Positions 23,201-35,040 of a stretch of 64,000 nucleotides of DNA are shown here, in pieces. Each line of letters opens with the position of its first letter. Within the stretch, counting starts at the first letter, position 1. The DNA is from Rhododendron vialii (Eukaryota; Streptophyta; Magnoliopsida; Ericales; Ericaceae), in contig NC_080563.1 in NCBI RefSeq assembly GCF_030253575.1, positions 32,411,001 to 32,475,000 on the forward strand. Reading direction: 5' to 3'. The notes beneath the pieces are model-generated. The model did no database searches. It saw only the letters and a list, made by a program, of their open reading frames with translations, and was not told the origin of the DNA. Both the position numbers and the translations under genes were made by a program.

Positions 23201-26174
23201 TGAAGTCAGCACCATTCACAGTTTTTTGATCTTTATCTGTTTAAGTGGCTAAATGCTGTAAAGGAGTCGTTAAGCTAGTACAGGAAATTGGTGCATCATT
23301 TCAGAATGTTAGGCAAAAGGAGTAGGAAAAGTAATTCAATTTATGGTTGTAAAAGATAGAAGTATCCTATTTTATGGCTAAACTATCATTGAGTAGTTTG
23401 AGGTTTTTTTTGATGATTCAGAAATCATATTTGGCACACATTTGCTGTTGGTCCGTAAATCCTGTACCGATCAATGTATATCTTTTCTATTAAAGCAAGT
23501 AAATAAACGAATAGTTTGATCTGAGAGGTTGGTAAGGGGAAAAGGGTTACAAAAAAGCTAAAAACTGACTGGCAAAGCTTCGTAGATATACAATCACAAC
23601 TCATTGATTAAGTTTCTAGACATACAATTTCTATCTTGTGAGATCCCTTCTGTTCATCTTCTTAATCACAATGTACCGATTCCCAACAGACATGTTTTGC
23701 AACAGCAGCTATGAAGCACTGATACTTTGAGAAGGACATCATATCTATAGAAAATTTTTGTTGAATACCAATAGTCCTCAAATACATCAGAGATGTATTG
23801 GATACTTCCTAACTTGTCCACAATGAAAATTATTCTCTTTAATATTCAGAATTGTCGGATACTAGTTGCATACTCTTTGTCACGTGTATGAATTAGAGAT
23901 AATAATATTTGTCTCATTGCATTATTATCAATGAGATAAAAAAGAAGGTGGTTCCAAATAGCTTACTTCTTAGGCAGGCATAAAGTTGTGAGTTTAAATA
24001 GTACAATAATTTTCCAAATTCTATTGAGATGACTTATCCGTAGCATATCCTAGCTATCATTATGTCGCATATTGATATCCATACTTCATGTGAGAAAAAA
24101 TCTGTCCCCATTGATCATCTTTACACTATAATATAAACAGGGTTATTACAAATTTATTTATATCTAGGACATTGTATAGTTGTATTAATTATTGACGTGT
24201 TCACACTGTGTCGGTTTCCTAGTTTTTTAGATTTACATGTACTGTTGTCCCCCTATCGCGGATCCGTATCCGTGCTTCCTAGAACATCAGCAGAAGCAAC
24301 AATAACAGAGTAGTATGAACTGTCTTGTGGTTGTGGTAAAAGTTATCAATATATCATCAATGCTTAACTTCATTTATTATACTCAGTTGTTCGTAAATAC
24401 GGCATCCTTGTCTTTTGAGATTATTTAATGCAGGAGGCCTTCAAGGTATGGGCATATGAAAGAATTTTTTTGTAACAGGCAACATGATCAAGTTTAGGTC
24501 AGGGGAGTTGACATGTCTAAAGTCCAATACGTCACTTAAAATGCTCATCACAAACACAAAAGTTGGGAGGAACACAAAAGCACTGGTTGCTAGCGTCTCA
24601 GAGAGGACAGTCAGGCACCCAAATGCGATGGCTTCTGTATTTAAAGCCGTTGATTCTATCAGCAATGAAGTGGCTGAAATCATCCAATCACCTTCTCATG
24701 ATGAGAGTGCTGTATCTGAGAAAGAAGAGAAAGTGGGGGAACTGATGGAGATGAATCAGGGGTTGCTTCAATGTATGGGGGTCAGCCATGCTTCAATAGA
24801 AACAGTGCTTCGAACAACGTTAAAATACAACTTAGCCACCAAGTTGACAGGAGCTGGTGGTGGGGGATGCGTACTAACCCTGTTACCAACCCGTATCCAT
24901 TTCGTTATGTTTCTTGTGTTGTGGTCTTTTACTTTTCATGCTTTGCATTTTTTAGGTGCATTTTTCTATTTTTGCTCTAATTCCTTACTTTGTTGCATCT
25001 CTATGCATGTCAATCTAGTGGGTCCCAAAAGAGTATACGTCACGTCCATAGATTGAAATGATGTCAGAAGAAAATTTTAGACCCAGACATCATTTTGGTA
25101 GTAAGGTCCTAGTCACATAATACTTTAGTAGGGCTCTCTGCTTCCGTTCTCAATCCTGATCTTGCGAATTTAGTACTTGTGAATATTTTTTGAAAATGTT
25201 TTTTACGTTTGTGCTCAAGCTCCCACTTATGCATGTGCATGCACATTATGTGACTTACGTAAGGTCTAGAGTTGGATAGTATCAATAGAGTTCGGAAAGT
25301 TTTGTTGAGTGTAAGAAGCAGGTGTAATAAATGTGAATAAAACAGGCTGTTAAAATTCTACGAAACGAATATTGGAGAAAGGATAACATGAAATTGGAAG
25401 AGAATTATTAAGATGAGAGTTTGTTGTAGTAAGAAGCAGAATTGTTGAATCTGGTGTAAGTAGGCATGAGATAAGCTGATCTTGTAGAATTTATTTAACA
25501 GCCCATAAAGAAGATAGGAACTGCACTCTGTTCACTTGACTAGTAATTCTGGCCTTCTCTCATCATTTGACTCTGAGAAACAAGATCTGAATCATGAATT
25601 TTTTTTTTTTTGATCGGTATCATGTTTAAGTGAGAGGCAAATCAGAATCATGAAACAAGTGCAGCGGGGTCTAATTTTTTTAAATATTAGACAGAAAAGA
25701 AGGCATACTGCTGATTCAATTTGCCTCGCAACCAAAAAGAAGGCATGGATTGATCAGATTAACGGGTGATTGCAGAAAGGTCAGTAGAATTAATGGCTCT
25801 GGGAAGGAACCAAACTCCCGATGGGCTGGCTCCCACATCGAGAGTTTGGGTTTGTGTGTGTGTGTGTGTTTAAAGGGTTCACTCTACCTCTCCCTAGTCA
25901 GCAATTGCCTAGGTGAGTTTGGAAGGAACCTTAGTTCATGGTGAAATACTTGATACAATCTCTGGCATAAGATAAAATATTTCTGCATTCTCACGTCCTG
26001 AATTCCCGAGTACTAGCATTAGTTGTATACGTATTTCCTTGACTTCATGTATCAGTGTTATCAGGAACGTTAGTCGACAAAGTCATTGCAGAGCTTGAGG
26101 CTTGTGGATTCCAATGTTTAATTGCTGGAATTGGTGGAAAAGGTCTTGAGATTTCTTTCGACTCTTCATCCTGA
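20218..26174 (+). CDS. MVK: mevalonate kinase
   Basis: The enzyme phosphorylates mevalonate with ATP, giving 5-phosphomevalonate in the cytosolic/peroxisomal isoprenoid pathway. Five exons (20218-20350, 22167-22410, 22872-23125, 24479-24892, 26056-26174) join in frame into exactly 387 codons, the usual plant length. The three GHMP-kinase motifs are present: [15 protein letters not shown] (residues 8-22), [11 protein letters not shown] (139-149) and [15 protein letters not shown] (333-347). GIDN carries the likely catalytic Asp204. All introns have GT-AG borders with matching phases. The AG at 24433 just before exon 4 is not used, because only 24479 restores the family sequence (STYGNMIKF). 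The start is chosen by family N-terminus [10 protein letters not shown], directly after the GA leader. Intron 1 carries a hAT-like insertion. Nothing suggests inactivation. Confidence 0.95.
20503..20931. mobile_element. hAT-like MITE in mevalonate kinase intron 1
   Basis: The left end CAGAGGCGGCTCTAGG and the right end GTGGCGCAGCCACTG form the imperfect CAGTGGCGGA-type inverted termini typical of plant hAT derivatives. The interior is AT-rich and non-coding. A clear 8-bp target duplication is not seen, so the insertion is old or the ends are slightly misplaced. Confidence 0.5.
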
Positions 26175-26691
26175 TTTTCCCTGAGGTGTCCATTATTTGT
26201 TGCAAGGATCTGCCTCTGCATCGTCCAATAATGAAATGAAGATTTACGCGTCTCTATAGGTTCTGTTAGTTTTTGCTCTAGGTGCTTGTTTTTATCCTAG
26301 TTTTTGTTTCGTAAACTGTTTCCTTTTGTTTTTTTGTTGTGTAACCTCAAAGATTATAATTGTCTCCTTCAGAGCCTGATTTCTGCGGCTTGTTGGTCAA
26401 AATAACTGTAAAAAAGGCGGGATACTTGAGGATTGCTCCAAAGCTTAAGGCTCCGTCTGTTTCAACCTTCAAACATATCACGAATTGCACTGCTAAACAT
26501 GTTTCATGCAGCAATAATTATATCAACAACATTTTTGTTTCTATTTTCCAGTGTTCGTTTGTATAATTAAGGAAAATGTGCAAAACTAAGCATAAAGTGA
26601 TGATCTGGATACCCTCTCTCAAGAAGTATTGTCTATGTACCAGGCAGGGTAGAGGAAGATTAGAACATGTGTATGACATGAGAATTCGATC

Positions 26692-26700
<9 letters not shown>
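26175..26700. other. mevalonate kinase 3' flank
   Basis: AT-rich sequence with several T runs, probably holding the 3' UTR. No other gene is seen. Confidence 0.5.
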
Positions 26701-26702
<2 letters not shown>

Positions 26703-26747
<45 letters not shown>

Positions 26748-26816
26748 GGTACTTATACATAAATAGGGGATTCTAGAGAGAGATTGGGTACTTATACATA
26801 AATAGGGGATTCTAGC
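26703..26816. repeat. GA microsatellite followed by a 39-bp tandem duplication
   Basis: A GA run spans 26703-26743. The unit GATTGGGTACTTATACATAA (with its following AGGGGATTCTAG) then occurs twice, starting at 26743 and 26782. The duplication probably arose by slippage or unequal exchange at the GA run. Confidence 0.85.
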
Positions 26817-27615
26817 GAGAGCAGTAATCGAGGGAGAAAGAGAGACTGCTGGTACTCTGAGATGGATCGGTAAGTGTAACCTCAGTAAAAGACTTACAGA
26901 GTTCTTCGTCATAACAAGTCCACTTCATAGCCGCAAGTTGAATTTTCACCTTCATTGTGTACAACCCTACACAGAAACCAAGTGTTTTACACTAAATGTT
27001 TTACGGCCAAACGAAGAAAGCCTAATTACTGTAATACAAATTGGCGTAAATCATTCGAAAGCCTAATTACTTGTTTCCTGTATCGTTACCCCTTTCTTTT
27101 GTTTCTTGTATGGATTCTCATTTTTCTATCGTTTCCCAGTTAATTTTTTTGTACCAGTTCCCATGTCCTGGATCATTTTCTGCATCATTTTCTCACTTCT
27201 TGTTGTCTTTCCCTTTCCCTTTCTTCTATCAATTCGTTTCTCTTGAACCTGTTCCAGTTTCGTTTCCTTCATTTTCCAGTGTCTTTCCGTGGATAGTTAT
27301 TTTCATTTTTTTACCACCTTCCATTTGGTTTCTCATATCGATTTCTTACAGTCTTCCATTCCAACAAATCACTACACCATTAGATGACGAAGAATCCTCA
27401 ACGCTTTTATTTCTGTTTACTTTCTTGGTGGGGAAAGGTAACCATCAATTATCAGATGAAACAATAGACACATGTGACGATGGGGCCCTCAGCGCACGCG
27501 ACATATCTTTATTTCAGATGAATTTGAGTGTATTGTCATTTGTATTTGAATGAGTTCCATCTGTGAGTCCTCTATATAAAGGACGCGTCTGTAAAGAGTA
27601 GGGATAGGTTTTGGA

Positions 27616-27647
<32 letters not shown>

Positions 27648-27737
27648 AAAATCCTCTGTGTTGCTCTCTGCTTTCCTCCTCCTCCCTTTGTAATTTCTCT
27701 TCTCTTCTGTATATCTTCTCTTTTGTATATTTTGTAT
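26817..27737. other. no recognisable gene; CT run at 27620-27647
   Basis: T-rich DNA giving low-complexity Phe/Ser frames (27070-27550) that are not credible proteins. A CT microsatellite lies at 27620-27647. Confidence 0.5.
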
Positions 27738-27738
27738 A

Positions 27739-28022
27739 GGGAAGTGCTACAATACACACCCCTTATTTGGGTGTGTATCATATGCACCCTTATTAAAATA
27801 CACTAAAATGTTATGAATCCCAAAATGTTACGAATCTATTGCTAAAAAGTTACGAATCATATTGTTGAAAAGTTACGAATTTTTAATATAAAAGTTACGA
27901 TATGAAATAAAATGTTATGAATGACCGGTCCTACAAGTAATTTTTTATGAGGTGACACAATATGAACCATACAATAGGTGCATATGGTACACACCTTAAA
28001 GGAGTGTGTATTGATGACTTTC
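27739..28022. mobile_element. MITE-like inverted-repeat element
   Basis: The left end GGGAAGTGCTACAATACACACC and the right end, read in reverse GGGAAAGTCATCAATACACAC, form imperfect termini. GGGTGTGTATCATATGCACC near the left and GGTGCATATGGTACACACC near the right also pair. The interior has about five copies of AAAGTTACGAAT-like words. The flanks both start TTTTGT, so the target-duplication length is uncertain. Confidence 0.6.
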
Positions 28023-28559
28023 CCTTTTGTGTGTGTTATATCGACCCTTTAAATATCTTTGGTATGGTTGTTCAATAAAATAAGACCATCAAATATGCTG
28101 ATCTACCCTCATTTCCTACAGATAACTTATTGTAAATTTTGATATCAGTAGTCCAATGTTAGACCCTGGTCTAAAGCGGAAGTCGCACAAATTTTTGTGA
28201 AAGAACGTCGGTCAACAACGTACACATATGGCGAAAGAGATTTAAAGAATAGAGTCAAGAAAGTGCACTTGACAATAGTATACTATATACAATGGGTGGT
28301 TGTTCAAAAAAATAAGACCATCAGGTATGCTGATCTATGACTTATTATTATAGGGCCAAATGCACCTTTCTTGTGTTAACTGGTCAAAGAGTCGAATTAT
28401 TACCATTTCTAACATATCTCCTGAAACTTTACGATTGATCGTAACAGAAAATAGACGAATTGAAACCACAAATCAATCAATACTCTATACAGAAGCGTTG
28501 AGCCCCCAAAGCCTCTATTCTCCCAATTCTAAATTCGTAGATTTTTTTTTTTTTTTTTT

Positions 28560-28562
<3 letters not shown>

Positions 28563-28617
<55 letters not shown>
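28563..28617. repeat. T run plus GA microsatellite
   Basis: A 19-nt T run (28543-28562) is followed by about 27 GA units. Confidence 0.9.
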
Positions 28618-28619
<2 letters not shown>

Positions 28620-29894
28620 CCATCAATTATATTGATGTTATCCTTCTCTGTACCATGCTTCTAATTCTGCCACTTCCGTTTTCTGGAACAACCTTTTGTT
28701 AAACCATATTCCACCTCCACCGTTTATTGTTTTTTTTTTTTCCCGTTGTCTTGTGTATTGAACGGCTAAAATGCTAGTTCTTATCTATACAACGCTCACA
28801 CCAGAACTCCATACGTATCCACAAACGCAAAGAGAGACTTTGTTAGGGATAAAATTTTCACTGTAACCATTCTGGTGCGAATTTGTCAAATAAACTTCCA
28901 TGACAAATAGGGAAAATACAGAATGCCGACAAAGCTGAACTTCAACCAACTGCACAAAGATGGAGTTCCAAGGATCTTATTTGAGCGCTAAAAGCTGATA
29001 TTTGTTCACTCTTATTTCCGCTTTACAAACACCCCACAATCATTTACGATAGAAAGGCCAACCAAAGCCTCTCCTTCCTCTCCATTTCAGTAAACATGAA
29101 AGCATTGTTTTTCTCTTTTCTTTGACAGCCCAAGATGAGTACTATTTCAAGGAACATTTTTCTATTTTCTTTTCGGGCTGAAAAACAATATTGCAGCTAC
29201 CTCTAGGTTTTTAGAGAAACATACACAGTATACTTTGGCACAGATATACGCAGAAATTATATACACGGAAAAGAAACATCAAAAGTAGACCTTCGAATAC
29301 CCGTCTTGCTTTCCTATCATTCAGGATATACAAAATACGAACTGCTACCTCTCAGGCACTAAAGCTTTCACATCACCTATTTCAAAGACCCCAAAATACA
29401 AACTAGACAACAAGCAAGAGGCTGCTACCATCCACACACACACATCAACCATTGACTATTGCACCCCCTGCAAAACAAAGGCCCTACAAAAAACTCAAAC
29501 AAAAAAAATGGATCTGCCACCACTAAATAGAGCGCGAACAAGTATTAAGACTGAAATTTGGATGAAGGTTGTTTATAAAAATAGAAAAAAGAAAACAGTG
29601 AAGAATCTACACATGGTGAGCCTAATTTGTATGAAGTATTTGCTTGAAAGAAACAAACTAAAAAGACGTTAGAATCTAGCCGTTGTCAGCCGTTACATTG
29701 TTTAACTTTTTTACTTCTGAAGTTATCATAAACAAAAACAGTTTACTATTTCTGTTCTGTTTTCTTTGCCTTACTGAAATCCTTGGTCGACATATCCTGA
29801 AAGTTTCCATTAAGCAATTTGAAAGTTTGCATTTGAGGATTTTAAGTATGTTAAAGGGTACCACAGCCATGAGGGAAGAAAAATGGATTCATAT

Positions 29895-30463
29895 CATTAG
29901 GGTGCGAAAGGGAATTGATATAAGCACTTCCCAAATTGTGAGTTGATTTTTGCACTCCCCTTTTGGAGTGCGGTTAACAAATTGGGGAGTGCGAAAATCA
30001 CTCCCCTGATAAAATGAGGAAAGCTATAATTATTAGGAAATAAAATGCACAAAGTGCAATGGAAAAATAAAACCATTTTCAGGAGAAGTTATGAAAAACA
30101 AAAATCTACGGCTGAATCACCTGGTCATGAAGACGTAAGAGAAGATGTTGGTCCTGAACACTGTCTCAAGCTCTGCTCGTCAATCTGCTTGATCGATGCT
30201 GCCTTGTGCTGTCCAGCTGCATTGTTCACCAGGATGTCAATTCTGCCACAGGCATTCACCGCCTCCTCTACTACCCTCTTGCAATTCTCGCATCTTCAGT
30301 CTTTGCTTCTTTTAGCATTTGAAGGATATCTTGCGCAACTTTCTCCTCTTGAGACCTCACATAAGTGAAGGCTAGGCCACGGTAGTACCCTCTCCTGTGC
30401 AAAGCAGTGGCAAACAGCCCGTCCTAAGCCAGAGTCGCCGCCAGTCACGAGTGCCACCTTGCC
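29895..30463 (-). pseudogene. broken copy of the short-chain dehydrogenase gene
   Basis: The region 30463-30121 matches exon 2 of the intact dehydrogenase (37619-37243) but is 343 nt instead of 377, a net loss of 34 nt that breaks the frame. The clearest gap is next to GCAATTCTCG near 30285. Exon 3 (359 nt in the intact copy) is deleted except for its last 10 bases (29895-29904), and the GT donor there has become AT. The 5' exon coding the transit peptide has no counterpart. It is therefore a dead partial duplicate lying in copy A. Confidence 0.88.
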
Positions 30464-30654
30464 CTGCATAACCCAATGGGAGACATTATTATGTATTCAC
30501 AAGCATGCTTTCACATAGTACGTGAGGCAACTGGATTGTGTATATCTATAGTCTATGTTTCCAAGGGAGCATGAGTTCCTAATGTGCTTTGAGGCTGTTG
30601 CGTGCATAGAGTATTATCGATTCGTATACTCTTGCAATAATCTGCATCTCTCTA

Positions 30655-30900
30655 AGTCTAGTTTTTTTTTTTTGAATGGCAAAAAAAATTTCATTAATCT
30701 TGAAATTGTTACAGCACTAATAGGAGCAATGAAACATCATCTTTAAAGAACAATCATTTGCTCAATTTGAGACCCAAACCTACGATTGACAAAAAACCAA
30801 TCAAGGACACCCATTTGGGACGAAGCCCACCTGAAAAGGCTGAAGCCCCAACACTCTATATGAGTCCAATAATAGCCAGATCAATACAAATTTAGCGCAT
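30655..30900 (-). mobile_element. possible LINE 3' end (antisense)
   Basis: A T run (30662-30673) followed by TGAATGGCAAAAAAAATTTC resembles the reverse of a poly-A-tailed LINE or SINE 3' end. No coding part is recognisable beside it. Confidence 0.3.
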
Positions 30901-32240
30901 AAAAAACAAAGGCCTAAAATTTTAGTCATGTGGTCCGAACAGGAACTCGACACTTCAAATTAATTTTGAAAGAAAATTAGACTATGCAAAGTGAATCGTG
31001 GTCTGAATAAACGTGTGAATCTCGATATAATTATGTAAATACTATGGGACGACTGAGTTACATCTGACACATGGAATGAGTTACGCGATGTTGGGATTTT
31101 CATTAAAAATCCGACAACCGCTGCGATGATCCTCAGATTTTTATTAGTCTATGTTGAATTTTTGGGATTTTCTAGAGACTAAAATTTGGGCGCGTTCAGA
31201 CCGAGTTGGCGCTAACGGAACGCGTAATAGACTGTGTCAACGGGGGAAGGAGACAGGTGTAATTACTTCAGAGACAGGTAATTATTACTTCAGAGACAGG
31301 TGTAGTTACCTTAACCTGTTTCACCATTCCACCGTTGTATAAAAGCAACTAAGCTCTTATTTTTTACTATACAAAGCAAAGGAAGAGATTAGGAACCAAA
31401 ATAAAAAGAATAGAGATTCTTATTTGGTTTAATTGATGTTAAATGGGAATACATGCGATGGCTTGTTTATAAATCTTACGTGTTACTCTTAAAACTAGAC
31501 CATGTCAATAAGTTTTGAAAACTTGAATTTTACTTGTTACTGGTACATGCTCGTGATAATATGATTCATTCGAAACGGTGTCCCGAGCATTAGGAGATGT
31601 GTAAAGAATCTAGTGATGTGAAGTTATAAGGTTGGACATGCAGTCAGGCATCACAGGGTATTGATATCATACCACTCTTCAATGGGGTCGCTCCCCAACT
31701 GACTGGCAACAAATACCGTTGAATGCTATTATTGCTTGAATGTACAAAAGTGATAGAGAAATGAAAAGTTCCATCTCTTGGAACGCCGAAATGGGCCATT
31801 GGTCTATAAAGCATGTTACTAGAAAATTCAATAGAAATGTTTGAATGTTGTTTTGCTCTTGAGCTGTTATATAATGTAAAAATATTTTCATGGTCAAACC
31901 TGTAACTTTGGTATACGTATCTCATCCAAGCTTTGGCTTATGAAAACCTTTTTCAATTTTTTCAAATTAAGGTAGATAGCAAGGTGTGGGCCAAATGCGT
32001 TGTTGGGATAGCTGTGGTGTATAGCACGTCTGTAAAAATCAAGAGTATTGTATAGTCTTGTAACTCGTAGTGTAACTGTTGTTAATGTAAACGGTGTCAA
32101 GCTATATTTTATAGACACTCTGCAGCTATATACAGAAGCTTCCGCTGTTTCTCTATATATGTTGTTGAGTATGCTCTGGATGATAATGATTTTGGAGGCC
32201 TCGGTGATTCTGTCACTGGCTGGTCACGAGACCCTTCTTA
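30900..32240. other. no recognisable gene; probable LTR towards its end
   Basis: Contains short GAGACAGGTGTA(A/G)TTA repeats at 31250-31310. The part just before 32258 is presumably the decayed 5' LTR of the element described next, but its start cannot be placed. Confidence 0.4.
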
Positions 32241-32507
32241 GAGTTGGGCCGTGACGGGGTGGTATCAGAGCATGATTTGGGATCTATGGTAAACTTCAGA
32301 GTATAGGGGTACACACCACATATTTGGCATTTAACAAGTAAGTTGAATATGGAGTGACTAGAAACAAGTGAATTAATGGAATTCTTATTTTAATTTTTTG
32401 TAGGAATGGCATACCATAATTATCATCAAGGAAGGGATGAGTGGGGCAGGTATAAGGTGGTTTTGTAATGGTCAGGTGTGTACCATGCCAGCTTCATGGA
32501 CATGGTG
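32241..32507 (+). mobile_element. remnant of a Ty3/gypsy-like LTR element (5' end)
   Basis: GGGCCGTGACG (an LTR-end-like sequence) is followed by TGGTATCAGAGCATGATT at 32261, a clear initiator-Met tRNA primer-binding site. Downstream 32404-32600 reads like a decayed gag start with stops. No 3' LTR or polymerase is visible. The superfamily is inferred from the GTGACA-type LTR end. Confidence 0.55.
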
Positions 32508-33387
32508 GAGTATACGAAAAGTATGTGGAGGGATGTACAAGACAGGGTGTATCAAGAAATTGAAAGGGTGAATAGAGAACATCGCTATCCTCCACCAATG
32601 ACTCAGACGTTTGTCTAAAATAGGTTACAAATGCAAAATGAGTCTAGTAACAGGCAATGGAACTGGCCATTTCTTGGCAAAATTATTTGGAGTTAAGGAA
32701 TAGGGTGGAGGCAGGAAGATCTGCAACCCAAGGCCCCTGTTAGTTACTTCAGCACAGGCCTCCATCTCTATGCCTGCGCCAGATAGGAGGGCGCAACATG
32801 TGATTTTTCGGGAACCCATTGTCGTTGAGGAGGTCAGTTCCGATTCAGAGAAAGATCTTGAAGAGAATCCCGATATCTTCCGGCTCCGAGTAGTTGATGA
32901 GAGTGTACTTAAGAAGTTAGGATAAGTTATGACATCTTATTGTACACATTATACATCTTTTTACATTATTCACAAGTCCACTTATCCTTCTTAAGTACAC
33001 TCCCATCAACTACTCGGAGTCTAAAGATATCATAACTATGTCGGGATTCTCTTCAGGATCCTCAACGTCAATGGGTTCCCGAAAAATCACATGTTGTGCC
33101 CTCCTATCTGGCGCATGTGTAGAGGTGGACGCCTGTGCTTGAGTAACTAACGGGGGCCCTGGGTTGCGGATCTTTTCGCCTCCACCCTATTCCTTAACTC
33201 CAATAAGTTTGCCAAGAAATGGCCAATTTTGTTGCATGTTACTAGACTCGTTTTTGCTTTTGTAACCTATATAGGACAAACGCCCGACTCATCGATGAAG
33301 GATAGCGATGTTCTCTATTCACCTTTCACCTTTCAATTTCTTGACACACCTTGTTTTCTGCATCCTTCCTCATACTTTCCGTATGAG
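32508..33387. repeat. large imperfect hairpin (inverted repeat) of retroelement origin
   Basis: The left arm (32508-32927, 420 bp) pairs with the right arm (32980-33387, 408 bp) around a 52-bp spacer. Paired landmarks include GAAATTGAAAGG / CCTTTCAATTTC, GAACATCGCTATCCT / its inverse near 33300, GGGAACCCATTG / CAATGGGTTCCC (33069) and GAGTGTACTTAAGAAG / CTTCTTAAGTACACTC. Scattered mismatches and short gaps occur along the arms. The left arm continues the gag-like sequence next to the primer-binding site, so the right arm is an inverted copy of retroelement DNA. Confidence 0.9.
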
Positions 33388-33507
33388 TAATGCTATATAT
33401 ACCGATTGGGGGGAGGGAATGGGGGGAGGAAAATCGTACTGCCAGCCGCCGGCGGGCTGTCTCCGGCCACCGGACGGCCGATCCGAGCCGTCCAAATTTT
33501 TTTTTTT

Positions 33508-33658
33508 AAAAAACCGATGGGGCCCACGCGAGAATCAACGACATCCGAGGTGTGTAGGGTGCTTGATCCGAGCACCCTTTTTTCGTGTATATACTATCAA
33601 GCACCCTACACACCTTGGATGTCGTTGATTCTCGCGTGGGCCCCATCGATTTTTTTTT
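33508..33658. repeat. second hairpin, 55-60-bp arms
   Basis: The arms 33508-33566 and 33597-33658 share GGGGCCCACGCGAGAATC / GATTCTCGCGTGGGCCCC and CACACC(T/C).GGATGTCGTTG with only one or two mismatches, around a 30-bp loop. It may be a small MITE. No target duplication is clear. Confidence 0.85.
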
Positions 33659-33789
33659 TAGAATTTTTCAAACGGCCAACCAAACTCCTCCGTATTGGTG
33701 GATGTTATTGAGACTTACAATCTCAATAACGATACAACAAAAGACTACCTCGGGATGGGAGAAATCGAAAAACCAAAGGTCTTCTTTCG

Positions 33790-34655
33790 CTTCGCGCTGT
33801 GTTATGTCCCTTTTATGCGATTTTGGATGCTACATAAACAAAGCATACGTTCGTAAAATTCACTGGATGATGGCCGTGCTGCTTCTTTCCAACGCCTTAA
33901 ATTTGTTGTGCACCGCAGAAGACAAGCATTATACCCAAGTCACCGGTACATCCCACGGTTGGGACGTGATGTTTTATACGTCTTACTTTATCTGAGCTTT
34001 CTTGTTCCTTACCGTAATTATGTTGATCGGGAGCGGTTGGTCATATATAAAACCATATTTGAGAGCGAAGCAGAAAATGTTGTTGGCTGTTGGTGTATCG
34101 CTTCAGATTTTTGCCAACGTTTCTTACATTTACATCAACGAGAGCGGCCCTTCTGTCAAAAATTATTGGCATTGGACTTCGGCATTCTTTGTTCTTGATG
34201 CGTTCGGATTTCTGGTGGTTATGGTCCCGATTGTCAAGTCTATATGGTATCTGAAGGAATCCGCAAAGGCTGATGAGACTGCTGCAACAACGTTGGCAAG
34301 GATGACAACTTTGCAAAATTTCATTTTTTTGTGTGCTTGCATATTGGTATGCGACGAGAACAATGAAGTATACAATTGGTTACGATGATTGTCACCCGGG
34401 TTCGGAGGTGGATTCATGGGTGGAGACATTCGCCATTATCTTCTACATTGTGATGTTTTCCCTCTTTCGGCCGACGGAAGAAAACACCCAGGTTCGGAGG
34501 TGGATTCATGGGTGGAGACATTCACCATTATCTTCTGCATTGTGATGTTTTCCCTCTTTCGGCTCCCTCTTTCGGCCAAACGGAAGAAAACGAGTATCTT
34601 GTTCAAGATGAAGAGGTTGCTCTGGCTACAATTCGGACAGAGTTCGAAGACTTTT
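33790..34655 (+). pseudogene. GOST-type seven-transmembrane protein (CAND6/7, GPR107-like) pseudogene
   Basis: Intronless and coding-like, it preserves family words HWMMAVLLLSNALNLLCTAED, GTSHGWDV, TVIMLIGSGWSYIKPYL, ESGPSVKNYW, PIVKSIWYLKESAKADETAA and a FYIVMFSLFRPTEEN tail. Homologues are Golgi/secretory membrane proteins also called lung-seven-transmembrane or candidate G-protein-coupled receptors. Breaks are an in-frame TGA at 33993-33995, a frameshift near 34335, a 92-bp tandem duplication (34400-34562) and loss of the extracellular N-terminal half. Absence of introns suggests a processed copy; a poly-A tail is not evident. Confidence 0.8.
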
Positions 34656-34659
34656 GAAG

Positions 34660-35040
34660 TTCGGATGATTCAACCTGTGGAATTAAGAAAGAATTGTTTT
34701 CTCATTCAATATGTGCAAATTGATTCATGGACAATTCATAAATAAATAAATAAATAAAGTTGTACTAGATCATTCAGTGGAATAAGAAGGTTTGTGTATG
34801 GCTCTCTTTTCTCATTCAATTTTTGATTTTTGATCTTCATTCCCTATGTTTTTAGTACAGCTCCAAATCCACCATATTCAAAACATAGAAAATTTCGGGA
34901 TCCGATCTCCTCTATCCCGAAAATCCCCTCTATCCCAAAAACCCCTATTCGATTATCCTGCCTCGAAAATTTCTTGCTTTGCAACCGGACTTTACAGTCG
35001 AAAAATTTCTTGCTTTGCAAAGGATCCAAAAATTTCAAGA
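34660..35040. other. no recognisable gene
   Basis: Contains a few TAAATAAATAAA units (34738-34757) and the repeated word AATTTCTTGCTTTGCAA (34968 and 35006). Confidence 0.5.

Larger units (their letters stand above)
28300..30640. repeat. segmental duplication, copy A
   Basis: This block aligns collinearly with 35040-37800. Matching landmarks are TGCTGATCTAT..GACTTAT, GGCCAAATGCACCT, ATAAAATT(T/C)TC(A/G)CTGTAACCA, ACTTCCATGACAAA, the dehydrogenase exon, and the stretch around ATGTGCTTTGA(G/T)G. The two copies differ by many substitutions and indels, so the event is old. Copy A carries a GA microsatellite (28563-28617) that copy B lacks. Confidence 0.8.

Noticed and set aside
24433..24444. Mini-exon after CAG at 24433
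   Set aside because: Using it would break the mevalonate kinase frame; the acceptor at 24478 restores the family sequence exactly.
27071..27553. 160-aa Phe/Ser-rich frame
   Set aside because: T-rich low-complexity DNA with repeated TTTCC words; no domain or conserved motif.
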